A DNA stretch of 36,122 nucleotides from JAMOQA01 sp964420365 (GCA_964420365.1 CAYQTA010000065.1:1-36122); one strand, 5' to 3'. Numbered from the stretch's first letter, positions 1 to 10,375 are shown. Made by a program: numbers and translations. Notes: generated from the letters alone by a model not told the origin.

Positions 1-23
1 GAGGGAGGCGGAGCGCGGGTGCG

Positions 24-3000
24 ATGAGGGCGGGGCGTCCAGGGAAGGGTTCCGGGGGCCGGCGCACCGCCGGGGACCGGCCCTTCGTGCCCCTGTGGTG
101 CCGGAGCAACGGGTCGTTCCTCGAGGGGGCGTCCCACCCCGAGGAGCTGGTCGAGGCCGCCGCGGGGCTCGGCCTGCCCGCCCTCGCCCTCGCCGACCGG
201 GACGGCGTCTACGGGGCGGTCCGGGCGCACCTCCGGGCCCGGGAGCTCGGCCTCGGGCTGATCGTCGGCGCGACGGTCACCCTCGAGGGAGGCGGCTCGA
301 TCGTCCTCCTCGCGGAGACCCGGGAGGGGTACGCCAACCTCTGCCGCCTCCTCACCCGGGGACACCTGCGCTCCCCCAAGGGGGAGAGCCGGGTGACGCC
401 GGCCGAGGTCGCCGCCCACGCGGAGGGGCTCTCCGCCCTCCTCGGCGATCCCCTCGCCGCCCGGGAAGAACCCCGGGAGCTGCTCGGCCTCCTCCGGGAC
501 GCCTTCGGCGACCGGCTCCACGCCCTGGTCGCCCGGCACCTGGCGCCGGGGGAGCCGGACCGGGAGCGGCGGCTGCGGGAGCGGGCCCGGCGGTGGGGTC
601 TCCCGCCGGTCGCCGCGGTCGAGGTGCTCTACCACGACCCGGCGCGCCGTCCCCTCCAGGACGTGCTGACCGCCGTCCGCCACGGCGTTCCCCTCGCCCG
701 GGCCGGCCGCCGCCTCCGCCCGAACCACGGCCACGCCCTCCCCTCCCCCGCCCGGATGGCCGCCCTCTTCGCCGACGACCCGGGGGCGGTCGAACGCACC
801 CTGGAGGTCGCCGCCCGGTGCGCCTTCCGGCTGGACGAGCTGCGCTACCGCTACCCGGCCCCGCGCCTTCCCGGGGACCGCGGCCCGGCGGAGCACCTGC
901 GGGAGCTGGTCCGGGCCGGCGCCCGGGAGCGGTGGGGCCGGCGCATCCCCCCGCGGGTGCGGGACCAGCTCGAGCGGGAGCTCGCCCTCGTCGAGGAGCT
1001 GGGCTACGCCGGCTACTTCCTCACGATGTGGGAGATCGTCCGGTTCTGCCGGGAGCGGGGGATCCTCTGCCAGGGACGCGGCTCGGCGGCGAACTCGGCG
1101 ATCTGCTACGCCCTCGGCATCACCGCGATCGACCCGGTGCGGATGGACCTGCTCTTCGAGCGGTTCCTCTCCCGGGAGCGGAACGAGCCGCCGGACATCG
1201 ACCTCGACATCGCCCACCGGCGGCGGGAGGAGGTGATCCGCCACGTCTACGAGACGTACGGGCGGGAGCACGCGGCGATGGTCGCGGTGGTGATCCGCTA
1301 CCGGCCCCGCTCGGCGGTGCGGGACGTCGGCCGCGCCCTCGGGATCCCCCGGGAGCGGATCGACCGCCTCGCCCGGGCGCTCCCCTGGCGGGGCGAGGTG
1401 GACGAGCGCCACCTGCGGGAGGCGGGGCTCGACCCGGAGAGCCCCCCGGGCCGGCTCCTCCTCCGCCTCGCCAACGGGCTGCTCGACACCCCCCGCCACC
1501 TCTCGATCCACCCCGGAGGCTTCCTGCTGGGGGCCGACCCGGTCTCCACCCTGGTCCCGGTCGAGAACGCGACGATGGAGGGACGCACCGTCGTCCAGTG
1601 GGACAAGGACGACGTCAAGGCGATGGGCCTGTTCAAGGTCGACCTCCTCGGCCTCGGCGCGCTCACCCACCTGGACGGCTGCCTCGCCTCGATCGCCCGC
1701 CACCACGGGAAGAGGCTGACCCTCGCGACGATCCCCGCCGACGACGAGGCCACCTTCGAGATGCTCCGCCGCGCCGACACCGTCGGCGTCTTCCAGCTCG
1801 AGTCCCGGGCCCAGATGGCGATGCTCCCGCGCCTGCGGCCGGAATGCTTCTACGACCTGGTGATCGAGATCAGCATCGTGCGCCCCGGGCCGATCACCGG
1901 GGGGATGGTCCATCCCTACCTCCGGCGGCGGGCCGGCGAGGAGCCGGTCGACTACCCCCACGAGTGCCTCCGCCCGGTCCTCGAGAAGACCCTCGGGGTC
2001 CCCCTCTTCCAGGAACAGGTGATGAAGATCGCGGTCCTGGCCGCCGGCTACACCCCGGGAGAGGCCGACCAGCTCCGGCGGGACATGGCGGCCTGGCGGA
2101 GGACCGGCCGGATCGAGCGGCACCGGGAGAGGCTGGTCGAGCGGATGGTCGCCCGGGGGATCCGCCGGGAGTTCGCCGAGCGGGTCTTCGAGCAGGTCCG
2201 GGGGTTCGGGGAGTACGGCTTTCCCGAGAGCCACGCGGCGAGCTTCGCCCTGCTCGCCTGGGCGAGCGCCTGGCTCCGGCGGCACTACCCGGCCACCTTC
2301 GCCTGCGAGCTGCTGAACGCCCAGCCGATGGGATTCTACGCGCCGGCGACGATCGTCGAGGACGCCCGGCGCCACGGGGTGGTCGTCCTCCCGGTCGACG
2401 TGAACGCCAGCTCGTGGGACTGCACCCTCGAGGAGCTCGCCGAGCCCCCCTCCCCGGGGGACGTCCCGCCCGGCTGGTGGACCGGGGACCACCGGTTCGG
2501 GATCCGCCTCGGGCTGCGCCTGGTCTCCGGCCTCGCCCGGGCGGCGGCCGAGCGGATCGTCGCCGCCCGGGAGCGGGGGGGGCCCTTCGCCGATCCCGGG
2601 GACCTCGCCCGGCGCGCCCGGCCGTCCCGCCGGGACCTCGAGGCGCTCGCGGTCGCCGGGGCGATGTCCTCCCTCGGGGTCCGCCGGCGGGAGGCGCTCT
2701 GGGCCGCCCCGGTGCTCCCCGCCCGGGCGCGCCGCCCCCTGCCCCTCCGGGACCGGGAGCCCCGTCCCCGGCTCCCCGGCCTCGACCCGGCCGACGAGGT
2801 CGCCTGGGACTGGGAGGCGACCGGCCTCAGCCCCCGGGCCCACCCGGTGGCGATGGTCCGGGAGGCCCTCCGGGCCGCCGGCCTGCCCGACGCCGCGGAG
2901 GTCCGGGCCCTCCGCCCGGGCCACCGCGTCCGCTACGCCGGCGCGGTGATCTGCCGCCAGCGGCCGGGCACGGCGAAGGGGGTGGTCTTCCTCACCCTCG

Positions 3001-3206
3001 AGGACGAGACCGGCTTCGTCAACGTGGTCGTCCGCCCCGCCACCTGGGAACGGTACGCCCCCCTCGTCCGCGACCACGGCTTCCTCGGCGTCACCGGCCG
3101 CCTCGAGGACCGCGCCGGCGGCGCCCCCCACGTCGTCGCCGAGAGCTTCTGGGTCCCCCGCCTCCCCCGCGACCTCCCCCGCCCCGCCAGCCACGACTTC
3201 CGCTGA
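24..3206 (+). CDS. dnaE2: Error-prone DNA polymerase DnaE2 (C-family, ImuC)
   Basis: A 1060-residue C-family DNA polymerase alpha subunit of the DnaE2/ImuC type, which carries out damage-induced translesion synthesis, usually with ImuA/ImuB. Order of domains: PHP-like domain (about 20-270), polymerase palm and fingers with the catalytic aspartates in PDIDLD (D391, D393) and in FKVDLLGLG (D540), then helix-hairpin-helix and OB-fold regions ending near 1040. The ASHPEELVEAAAGLGL segment near residue 36 is typical of DnaE2. The PHP metal motif is altered: where family members usually have HxH, this protein reads LWCRSN (W25, R27), so PHP metal binding is probably lost. The ATG follows a purine-rich GAGGGAGGCGGAG stretch at the window edge. 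Partner genes imuA/imuB, if present, would lie upstream outside the window. It converges on ftsX with a 16-base gap. Confidence 0.93.
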   Translation: MRAGRPGKGSGGRRTAGDRPFVPLWCRSNGSFLEGASHPEELVEAAAGLGLPALALADRDGVYGAVRAHLRARELGLGLIVGATVTLEGGGSIVLLAETREGYANLCRLLTRGHLRSPKGESRVTPAEVAAHAEGLSALLGDPLAAREEPRELLGLLRDAFGDRLHALVARHLAPGEPDRERRLRERARRWGLPPVAAVEVLYHDPARRPLQDVLTAVRHGVPLARAGRRLRPNHGHALPSPARMAALFADDPGAVERTLEVAARCAFRLDELRYRYPAPRLPGDRGPAEHLRELVRAGARERWGRRIPPRVRDQLERELALVEELGYAGYFLTMWEIVRFCRERGILCQGRGSAANSAICYALGITAIDPVRMDLLFERFLSRERNEPPDIDLDIAHRRREEVIRHVYETYGREHAAMVAVVIRYRPRSAVRDVGRALGIPRERIDRLARALPWRGEVDERHLREAGLDPESPPGRLLLRLANGLLDTPRHLSIHPGGFLLGADPVSTLVPVENATMEGRTVVQWDKDDVKAMGLFKVDLLGLGALTHLDGCLASIARHHGKRLTLATIPADDEATFEMLRRADTVGVFQLESRAQMAMLPRLRPECFYDLVIEISIVRPGPITGGMVHPYLRRRAGEEPVDYPHECLRPVLEKTLGVPLFQEQVMKIAVLAAGYTPGEADQLRRDMAAWRRTGRIERHRERLVERMVARGIRREFAERVFEQVRGFGEYGFPESHAASFALLAWASAWLRRHYPATFACELLNAQPMGFYAPATIVEDARRHGVVVLPVDVNASSWDCTLEELAEPPSPGDVPPGWWTGDHRFGIRLGLRLVSGLARAAAERIVAARERGGPFADPGDLARRARPSRRDLEALAVAGAMSSLGVRRREALWAAPVLPARARRPLPLRDREPRPRLPGLDPADEVAWDWEATGLSPRAHPVAMVREALRAAGLPDAAEVRALRPGHRVRYAGAVICRQRPGTAKGVVFLTLEDETGFVNVVVRPATWERYAPLVRDHGFLGVTGRLEDRAGGAPHVVAESFWVPRLPRDLPRPASHDFR

Positions 3207-3215
3207 CCCCGGCGG

Positions 3216-3239
3216 GCGCGCCCTACCGGAGGGCGGCGC
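3216..3239. terminator. Weak hairpin between convergent dnaE2 and ftsX
   Basis: GCGCGCCCT, a 5-base loop, then AGGGC-G-GCGC forms a stem with one bulged base. It includes the ftsX stop codon and lies just after the dnaE2 stop. There is no T tract, so it is only a possible bidirectional terminator. Confidence 0.3.
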
Positions 3240-4109
3240 GGCCGGCGGAGAGGGCGGCGGCGAGGATGCCGGCGAGGACGCCGGCGACGAAGAGGCCGCC
3301 GATCCAGGGGGGCGGAACGCCGGGGCCGAGGAGCAGGTGGAGGATCCCCTCGAGGGGGGTGCCGACCGTCTCCTCGAGGACCGCCACCCGGACGATCCGG
3401 GCGAGCAGGAGCCCGATGCCGGCGCCGAGGGCGCCCAGGAGCGCCCCCTCGAGGAGGAGCGGCAGCAGGACGAACGAGAGCGGCGCCCCGCACAGGCGCA
3501 GCAGGGCGACCTCGTCCCGCTTGTCGTCGAGCGCGAGGCGGACGACGGCCCCGACGGTGACCAGGGCGGCGCCGACCAGCACCAGGGCGCCGACAGCGAG
3601 GAAGCCGCCGAGGAGCCGCCCGATCCGGGCGAGGGCGCCGATCCACTCCCTGTCCCAGCGGACCGAGTCGACGATGCCGCTCTCCCGGCCCCGGCGGGCC
3701 AGGGCCTCGACCGTCGCCTCGTCGGCCCGGGACGGGACGACCCGGATCGACCCGCCGAACGGGTTCTCCCCGAGCACGGCGGCGACGTCCCCGAGGTCGG
3801 GGAACGCCTCCTCGAACTCCGCGAGGGCCCGGTCCGGGTCGATCACCTCGACCCGCGTGACCCCCGGGCTCCCCCGCAGCTCCTCCGCGAGCCGCTCGAC
3901 CGCGTCGGACGGCGCCTCCCGGGCGAGGAACAGCTCGAGGGCCGCCTGCCCGGACCACCGCTCGTACAGCCCGCGGGCCCCGGTGCCGAGGGCGAGAAAG
4001 AGCGCGAGCAGGCACATCGCCACGGTCATCGCCGCCGTGGCGAGGAGCGCCCCGAGGGGACGGCGCAGCAGGTCGAGCACGGCGGCCCGGAGCGACTCGA
4101 GCAGGATCC

Positions 4110-4113
<4 letters not shown>
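3223..4113 (-). CDS. ftsX: Cell division protein FtsX (permease-like subunit)
   Basis: A 296-residue FtsX. With FtsE it forms a type VII-like ABC complex in the inner membrane that transmits ATP hydrolysis to cell-wall hydrolases during division. The N-terminal transmembrane helix (about 18-43) is followed by an extracytoplasmic domain and three C-terminal helices, the usual FtsX topology. The GTG start (VRILLESLR) overlaps the ftsE stop in GTGA, so the two are translationally coupled; a longer upstream frame is just ftsE read out of phase. It is the last gene of the operon. No EnvC/PcsB-like hydrolase or NlpC/P60 gene follows, because dnaE2 converges here, so the extracellular partner is either encoded elsewhere or is the membrane-anchored metalloprotein upstream (inference). 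Confidence 0.9.
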
Positions 4114-4759
<646 letters not shown>

Positions 4760-4763
<4 letters not shown>

Positions 4764-5701
4764 TCGTCCTCCGCCCGGCGTCCGTGCCGCGGCGGGACCC
4801 GGACGATCGGGGCCCGCGCGACGTCCTCCTCGTCGTCGTCCCACTCCGCCAGCCGGCGGCGGCGCCGCCGCCGGACCAGCAGGAAGGCCAGGATCGCCAG
4901 CCCGGCCATCAGGCCGTTGACCAGCGCCCCCGCCATCATGACCGCGTACCGCAGCCAGCGCGAGAGCACGTGGTCCTTCCAGCGCCGCTCGAGCTCCGCC
5001 GGCGTGATCCCGTACGCGAGGGCGAACGCCGCGTCGAAGGGGCGTCCCGCCCGCAGGTGGCCCACCAGGCGGCGAACCGCTCCCGGCGGGGCGTGGTCCT
5101 CCGCGTAGGAGACCATGCTGAACGACTGGGCGTAGGCGGCCCGGGCGCGGCGCGACGCCCGGGGCCACCGGTCGCGCAGCTCCGCGAGGGGGATCGGCCT
5201 CGAGAAGAGGGCGAGGCGGGCCAGCTCCATCTGGTCCCAGAGGGAGAGGTCCCGTTCGACGACCATCGCGAGGCCCTCGTCGTACCAGTGGGGAACACGG
5301 GCACCCCGCGGGACGGCCGCGCCGAGGACCAGGTGGGATCCCTCGTGGGCCAGGAGCCCGGGGAGTTCCCGGTGCGGGTAGATCCCGAGGCGGTCGAGGA
5401 AGAGCCAGACCTCCCGCCGGGACGGGATCGCGATCCCCGAGGCCCAGTCCGGTGCGCCGGCGAGCCCGAGGGCCCGGCGTCGCGCCTCGTCCACCGGCAG
5501 CCCGGCAAGGACGTGGAGGTCGACCGGCGCCGGCACCGGGAGCTGGAGCCGGCGTCCGACGCGGAAGAGGACGACCGGTGCCTCCTCCGCCAGCTCCCGG
5601 GCGACGCCGCGGGAGACGCCCGGCCCGGGGTGGACGCGGACTTCCGGGAAGGCCGGGGACGGGGAGGCGGCGAGGGCGACCGCGAGCAGGAACGCGCTCA
5701 C
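4760..5701 (-). CDS. Membrane-anchored HExxH peptidase (peptidase MA-like)
   Basis: A 313-residue putative extracytoplasmic zinc metallopeptidase. It starts with a short hydrophobic signal-like segment (1-18). The gluzincin-type motif HEGSH (119-123) is followed by HWYDEGLA with E142 as the likely third zinc ligand, an arrangement seen in the peptidase MA-like family. A transmembrane helix (about 252-276) is followed by a run of seven or eight arginines and an acidic cytoplasmic tail, so the catalytic domain would face the periplasm. The GTG start overlaps the gatB stop (GTGA) and its stop overlaps the ftsE GTG. Being encoded immediately before ftsEX suggests a role in envelope remodelling or FtsX control. 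That is inference; no substrate can be assigned. Confidence 0.7.
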
Positions 5702-7101
5702 CGGCGCTCCTCCCCGGGCGGCCCGAGCAGCTCCCGGAGCACCTCCCGGGCGAGGCGCGGGTCGGCGCGCCCGCCCGACGCCCGGAGCACGTCCCCGACC
5801 AGGGGACCGATCACCCCCTCCTTCCCCCGGCGCCAGGCGGCCACCAGCTCCGGTCGCACCGCGATCGCCTCCCGCGCGAGCCCGGCGAGGGCTTCCCGGT
5901 CGGCGAGGCGGGCGAGCCCGCGGCGCGCCGCGATCTCCCGCGGATCTCCCCCGTCACGCCGCAGCTCGGCGAGGATCTCCCGGGCGGCGGGGCGGGCGAC
6001 CTCCCGCGCGCGCACCATGCCGAGGAGGGCGGCGAGGGCGACCGGGGTCAGTCGGCCGGGATCGCCCGGGGGGATCTCCTCGAGGATCCAGGTCGCCGCC
6101 TCCGGGCCGGGGGCCCCGGCCCGGACCGTCGCCTCGAGGAAGTCCGCCACCGCCCGCTCCCGGCACAGGAGTTTCGCCCGGCCCGGGGCGATCCCGAGCT
6201 CGCGCACGAATCGATCCGCCCGCTCTTCCGGGAGCCCGGGCAGCGCGGCCCGCTCCTCCTCCAGCAGGTCGCGCCCGACGACCAGCGGCGGCAGGTCCGG
6301 CTCGGGCAGGTAGCGGTAGTCGGCCTCCCCCTCCTTGCCGCGCATCGCGACCGTCGCGCCCGCCCGCTCGTCCCACCCCCGGGTTTCCCGGGCCACCGCC
6401 CGGCCGGCCCGGACCAGCTCCCGCTGGCGGGTGATCTCGTGCTCGAGGGCCCGGCGGACCGACCGGAACGAGTTCAGGTTCTTGATCTCGACGCGGACGC
6501 CGTCCGAGCCGTCCCCCGGGTCCAGGGAGACGTTCACGTCGCACCGGAGGGAGCCCGTCTCCGGGTCGGCGTCCGAGACGTCGATCCAGCGGAGCAGGAC
6601 CCGCAGGTCGCGGAGCCATGCCTCCGCCTCGGCGGGCTCCCGGAACGCCGGCGCGGTGACGATCTCCGCGAGGGGCACCCCGGCCCGGTTGTAGTCGATC
6701 CCGACGAGTCCTTCCCCGATCCCCTCGTGGACCAGCCGGGCGGCGTCCTCCTCGAGGTGGATCCGCTCGAGGGGGATCCCGGCGATCACCCCGCCGCGGG
6801 CGAGGGGCTCCCGGTACTGGGTCACCTGGTAGCCCTTCGGCAGGTCCGGGTAGAAGTAGTTCTTCCGGTCCCAGCGGGAGACCTCCGCCACCCGCGCTCC
6901 CGCCGCCAGCGCGAGGCGGACCCCGAGGCGCACCGCCCGCTCGTTGGGCACCGGGAGGATGCCGGGGTAGCCCAGGCAGACCGGGCAGACGGCGGTGTTC
7001 GGCGGGACGCCGTCCACCACGGGACACGGGCAGAACAGCTTCGACCGGGTCCGCAGCCGGGCATGCACCTCGAGCCCGATCACCGCCGGGGGTTCCCGCA
7101 T
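5698..7101 (-). CDS. gatB: Aspartyl/glutamyl-tRNA amidotransferase subunit B
   Basis: A 467-residue GatB, the tRNA-binding kinase subunit of GatCAB, which converts Glu-tRNA(Gln) and/or Asp-tRNA(Asn) to the amidated forms. The N-terminus has the GLEVHARLRTRSKLFCPCP signature with a CxC...CxxC putative zinc site (FCPCP and AVCPVC). The central GatB/E domain includes DRKNYFYPDLPKGYQVTQY, and the C-terminal YqeY-like domain ends near KEGVIGPLVGDVL. The ATG start gives the usual family N-terminus; the Shine-Dalgarno upstream is weak. It is the first gene of the operon gatB > peptidase > ftsE > ftsX. gatA and gatC are not in the window. The open frame continues upstream for about 2.9 kb, but that part is antisense to the M1 peptidase gene. 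Confidence 0.95.
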   Translation of the reverse strand: MREPPAVIGLEVHARLRTRSKLFCPCPVVDGVPPNTAVCPVCLGYPGILPVPNERAVRLGVRLALAAGARVAEVSRWDRKNYFYPDLPKGYQVTQYREPLARGGVIAGIPLERIHLEEDAARLVHEGIGEGLVGIDYNRAGVPLAEIVTAPAFREPAEAEAWLRDLRVLLRWIDVSDADPETGSLRCDVNVSLDPGDGSDGVRVEIKNLNSFRSVRRALEHEITRQRELVRAGRAVARETRGWDERAGATVAMRGKEGEADYRYLPEPDLPPLVVGRDLLEEERAALPGLPEERADRFVRELGIAPGRAKLLCRERAVADFLEATVRAGAPGPEAATWILEEIPPGDPGRLTPVALAALLGMVRAREVARPAAREILAELRRDGGDPREIAARRGLARLADREALAGLAREAIAVRPELVAAWRRGKEGVIGPLVGDVLRASGGRADPRLAREVLRELLGPPGEERR

Positions 7102-7149
7102 GGCCCGGCGAGGATAGCACCGCCCCCGCGGGGCGCCGGGGAGCGCGGC

Positions 7150-7179
7150 TTGCCGCCCGGGGGCCCGCGCCGCTAGCAT
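7150..7179 (+). promoter_or_regulatory. Candidate promoter for the M1 peptidase gene
   Basis: TTGCCG (7150-7155), an 18-base spacer, then TAGCAT (7174-7179). It sits about 45 bases before the start codon in the divergent gatB/M1 gap. The -10 shares the TAGNNT look of other candidate promoters in the window. Confidence 0.4.
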
Positions 7180-7224
7180 GGCCTCCCCTTTCCGCCGGCC
7201 TCCCCGGCCGGCCCGAGGTGTTTC

Positions 7225-9903
7225 ATGCCGACCCGTGTCCGCCCCCTGTTCGCCTGCCTGCTGGCCCTGTCCCTCGTCGCTCCCCTCGCCGCGCTCCCGG
7301 CCCGCGCGGGAAAGCTCGCGGACCTCCCGTGGATCACCAGCATCCCCCAGGAGATCCGCTCCGGGATCCGCTCGGCCCTGTGGAAGGAGAGCAACGAGAT
7401 CACCAAGGAGAAGAACGCGGCCGGCAAGCGGTTCATCCGCCTGTACGCGAACGAGTTCGTCGAGTTCGAACCCGACGGTCGTCCCGCCAGCTACGTGACG
7501 ATCCAGAAGTGCCTCGAGGACCGGATGGTCACCGAGCGCTGGAAGTACGTCTTCGAGAAGAAGGGGCGGGACTGGGAGATCGTCGACCGCCGAAAGGTCG
7601 CCGAGGTCGACGACGCGTACCCGACCCTCCTCGAGGAACCGGACCACGCCCGGGCCGCCAGGGGATTCGACTTCCAGCACGACCTGTTCTCGCTCCACTT
7701 CGACGGCGGAAGCGGGATCGTCCGGCGCCACGGGAAACACGCGGACGCCTTCGCGGTGGCCGGCAGCGGGCACGTCACGCTGAAGCCCCTCGACGACTAC
7801 GAGAAGATCTTCTTCGAGCGGTCCCTGGGCGCGGAAACGCTGGACGACGACATCGAGGCGGTCGAGCTGGAATTCCATCCGCTCGACGAGGAGAAGTACC
7901 TCGCCCTCGTCGGCTGGACTCCCGCGGCCGTCCGGGAGCCGGGCGGCGGGCCGGTGGACAGCGGGCATCGCTCGATCCTGCAGCGGATCTACAACGAGGA
8001 AACGCGGGACCAGGACAAGCGGCGGTACACGCCCTCGTTCTACTCGCCCTACGCCCAGGACGCCTACCGGGGCTACTTCGCCTTCCGCGTGAAGACGAAG
8101 CACCACGGCTGGATCGTCTACGCCTACCGCCCGTGGGCGATCCGGCAGATCACGGCCTACCGGGAGAAGAAGGGCGCCGGGCTGCAGGGCAAGGGGAAGG
8201 AATACGACACGCTCCTCAGCATCTACGACCCCGAGACGCGCAAGCTGCCGCGGATCGTCCGCGAACACCGGCGGGGCATCCGCTGGACGGACCCGTACCG
8301 CTACGAGGCGATGTTCGACATCGACTCCGACCGGTTCGACGCCCGCATCGACGTGGATACCGTGATCCTCCGGGATACCGGCGAGCTCACCTTCCGGATC
8401 GCCGGCAACCCGAAGGTCCACTTCGTCAAGGACGGCGCGGGTCGCGAGCTGGTCTTCACCCCGTACCCGAGCGACTGGAAGGAACAGAAGTTCGGCGAGG
8501 AGAACGCCAACGCCTGGCGCGTCCTCTTCCCGGAACCGCTGCGGAAGGGGCAGCGCCTCCACCTGACGATCTCCTATTCCTCGCCGGACATCGTGCGGAA
8601 GGTCGACGAGGGATTCTGGTACATTCAGCGGGGCGGCTTCCTCCCCTTCGCCGGCACGCTCTCCGACCCGGCGTTCATGCACTTCGTGATCCGGAGCAAG
8701 GACGACTACCAGCACGTCTCCGTCGGCTCGAAGATCTCCGAGGAGACCGTCGACGGGTACCGCTACAGCGAGTGGGGGGCCGACCACACGTTCAACTTCC
8801 CGACGCTGATCATCGGCAAGTACTACGACCCGGTGGAGATGGAGGCGGACGACGTCCACCTGGTCGGATACATGACGAAGAGCTTCCGGGGCGACCCGAG
8901 CGCCGGCATCGTCAGCCTGCCCACGCCGACCCGCAAGGCGATGATTCCCCAGGTGGAACAGGCGGCGAACAGCATCCGGATCTTCAGCCGCATGTTCGGG
9001 ATCCCCTACCCGTTCCGGGACCTGAAGCTGGTCGGAACCCCCGCCCAGTTCGGCTCCGCCCAGTCGCCTTCCTCGATCGTCTACGTCGGCGAGCTCTTCT
9101 TCTGGCCCAAGCAGTTCGTCGCCAACTGGATGCGGGCCAACCCGAACGAGTTCGCCGGCACCGTCGCCCACGAGGTTTCCCACCAGTGGTGGGGCGGCCT
9201 CGTCTCGAACATCTCGCAGTACCACTACTGGTTCGTCGAGACCCTCGCCCAGGTGAGCGAGGCCCTGCACGACGAGATCATCAAGCCGGGCGAGGGCTAC
9301 CAGCTCCAGCTCGAGCAGTGGCGGGACAAGGCCCTCCAGGCCGACTGGCAGTGCTCGGTGCAGGATGCGCCGATCCGGCCCCACGACTTCATCGGGTACA
9401 CGAACCTCGTCTACTACAAGGGACCCTACGTGATCCACATGCTGGGCGAGTACTTCGGGCACACGAAGCTGCGGCAGTTCCTCAAGAACCTCGCCACCAG
9501 CCACGCCGAGGACCTGATCTCGACGACCGAGCTCCAGCAGGTGGCCGAGCGGACCTTCGGCACGAACCTCGAGTGGTACTTCGACCAGTGGATCCGCAAC
9601 GTCGGCTATCCCGAGGTCCACTACAGCATCTCGTCCCCCCGGAAGTCCGAGGACGGCAAGAGCTGGCTCGTCGACGTCAAGCTGCACCAGGACATCATGT
9701 ACCGGGGCAGGCCGATGCCGGGCCGCTGGTTCAGGAACCTGCTCGTTCCCTTCCGCGTGACGCCGAGCGAGGGCGAGCCGTTCATCCAGAAGGTCCTGAT
9801 GAAGGGACCGGACGACACCCGGACCCTCCGCTTCGACTCGAAGCCGAGGAAGATCGAGATCAACCCGGACAACCGGATGTACATCGTCACGAAGAAGATG
9901 TGA
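7225..9903 (+). CDS. Secreted M1-family-like zinc metallopeptidase
   Basis: An 892-residue exported protein. A signal peptide (1-28, cleavage likely after ARA) leads into a long N-terminal region (about 30-330) that I do not recognise, then a beta-rich domain and a gluzincin catalytic domain. The zinc motif HEVSHQWWG (H649, E650, H653) and the third ligand E672 in WFVETLAQ keep the H-x18-E spacing of M1 aminopeptidases. At the position where M1 enzymes carry GxMEN, which binds the substrate amino terminus, the sequence reads QFGSAQSP (G610-P615), so classical aminopeptidase activity is doubtful. The ATG is preceded by a GAGG ribosome site. The gene is monocistronic, divergent from gatB and convergent with panD. 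Confidence 0.85.
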   Translation: MPTRVRPLFACLLALSLVAPLAALPARAGKLADLPWITSIPQEIRSGIRSALWKESNEITKEKNAAGKRFIRLYANEFVEFEPDGRPASYVTIQKCLEDRMVTERWKYVFEKKGRDWEIVDRRKVAEVDDAYPTLLEEPDHARAARGFDFQHDLFSLHFDGGSGIVRRHGKHADAFAVAGSGHVTLKPLDDYEKIFFERSLGAETLDDDIEAVELEFHPLDEEKYLALVGWTPAAVREPGGGPVDSGHRSILQRIYNEETRDQDKRRYTPSFYSPYAQDAYRGYFAFRVKTKHHGWIVYAYRPWAIRQITAYREKKGAGLQGKGKEYDTLLSIYDPETRKLPRIVREHRRGIRWTDPYRYEAMFDIDSDRFDARIDVDTVILRDTGELTFRIAGNPKVHFVKDGAGRELVFTPYPSDWKEQKFGEENANAWRVLFPEPLRKGQRLHLTISYSSPDIVRKVDEGFWYIQRGGFLPFAGTLSDPAFMHFVIRSKDDYQHVSVGSKISEETVDGYRYSEWGADHTFNFPTLIIGKYYDPVEMEADDVHLVGYMTKSFRGDPSAGIVSLPTPTRKAMIPQVEQAANSIRIFSRMFGIPYPFRDLKLVGTPAQFGSAQSPSSIVYVGELFFWPKQFVANWMRANPNEFAGTVAHEVSHQWWGGLVSNISQYHYWFVETLAQVSEALHDEIIKPGEGYQLQLEQWRDKALQADWQCSVQDAPIRPHDFIGYTNLVYYKGPYVIHMLGEYFGHTKLRQFLKNLATSHAEDLISTTELQQVAERTFGTNLEWYFDQWIRNVGYPEVHYSISSPRKSEDGKSWLVDVKLHQDIMYRGRPMPGRWFRNLLVPFRVTPSEGEPFIQKVLMKGPDDTRTLRFDSKPRKIEINPDNRMYIVTKKM

Positions 9904-9926
9904 CGATCCCGGCGATCCGTCGCACG

Positions 9927-9956
9927 GTGCCCCGGGGACTCCGCGCCCCGGGGCAC
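9927..9956. terminator. Bidirectional terminator-like hairpin
   Basis: A perfect 11-bp stem, GTGCCCCGGGG (9927-9937) pairing with CCCCGGGGCAC (9946-9956), with an 8-base loop. It lies in the 73-base gap between the convergent M1 peptidase and panD stop codons. No clear T tract flanks it, as is common in very GC-rich genomes. Confidence 0.6.
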
Positions 9957-9976
9957 GTCGGTTCCGGCGGGGAGAA

Positions 9977-10375
9977 TCAGCCGGCGACCCGGCGGAATGC
10001 CTGCCCGCCACCCTCGCCGCGGTGAACCTCGAACTCGGTGTTCGAGCCCCCGACGAGGACGATGGTCGGCCGCCAGGAGCGGGCCTCCTCCTCGTCGAGG
10101 TCGACGTAGGCGGCGACGATCACGCGGTCACCCGGGCGGACCAGGTGGGCGGCGGCCCCGTTGGCGCAGCAGTCTCCCTTCCCCCGGGGACCGGGGATCA
10201 GGTAGGTGGCCAGCCGCGACCCCCGGGTGACGTTGTAGATCTCCACCCGCTGCCAGGGGAGCAGTCCCGCCGCGTCCATCAGGTCCTCGTCGAGGGTGAG
10301 GCTGCCCTCGTACTCCAGGTCCGCGTCGGTGACGATCACCCGGTGCACCTTCGCCTGCAGGAACGACCTCTTCAT
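9977..10375 (-). CDS. panD: Aspartate 1-decarboxylase PanD
   Basis: A 132-residue pyruvoyl enzyme precursor that decarboxylates aspartate to beta-alanine for pantothenate synthesis. The self-cleavage site is intact: EGS with G24-S25, Ser25 becoming the pyruvoyl group. K9, H11 and Y58 occupy the expected active-site positions. The ATG overlaps the panC stop in ATGA, so panC and panD are translationally coupled. It is the last gene of panBCD, which together make pantothenate from ketoisovalerate and aspartate. The last dozen or so residues after EFEVHRG are a short unconserved tail. Confidence 0.96.
   Translation of the reverse strand: MKRSFLQAKVHRVIVTDADLEYEGSLTLDEDLMDAAGLLPWQRVEIYNVTRGSRLATYLIPGPRGKGDCCANGAAAHLVRPGDRVIVAAYVDLDEEEARSWRPTIVLVGGSNTEFEVHRGEGGGQAFRRVAG

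Noticed and set aside
7102..10011. In-frame extension of gatB upstream on the minus strand
   Set aside because: It is antisense to the well-supported M1-like peptidase and shows no conserved sequence; the gatB family N-terminus starts at 7101.
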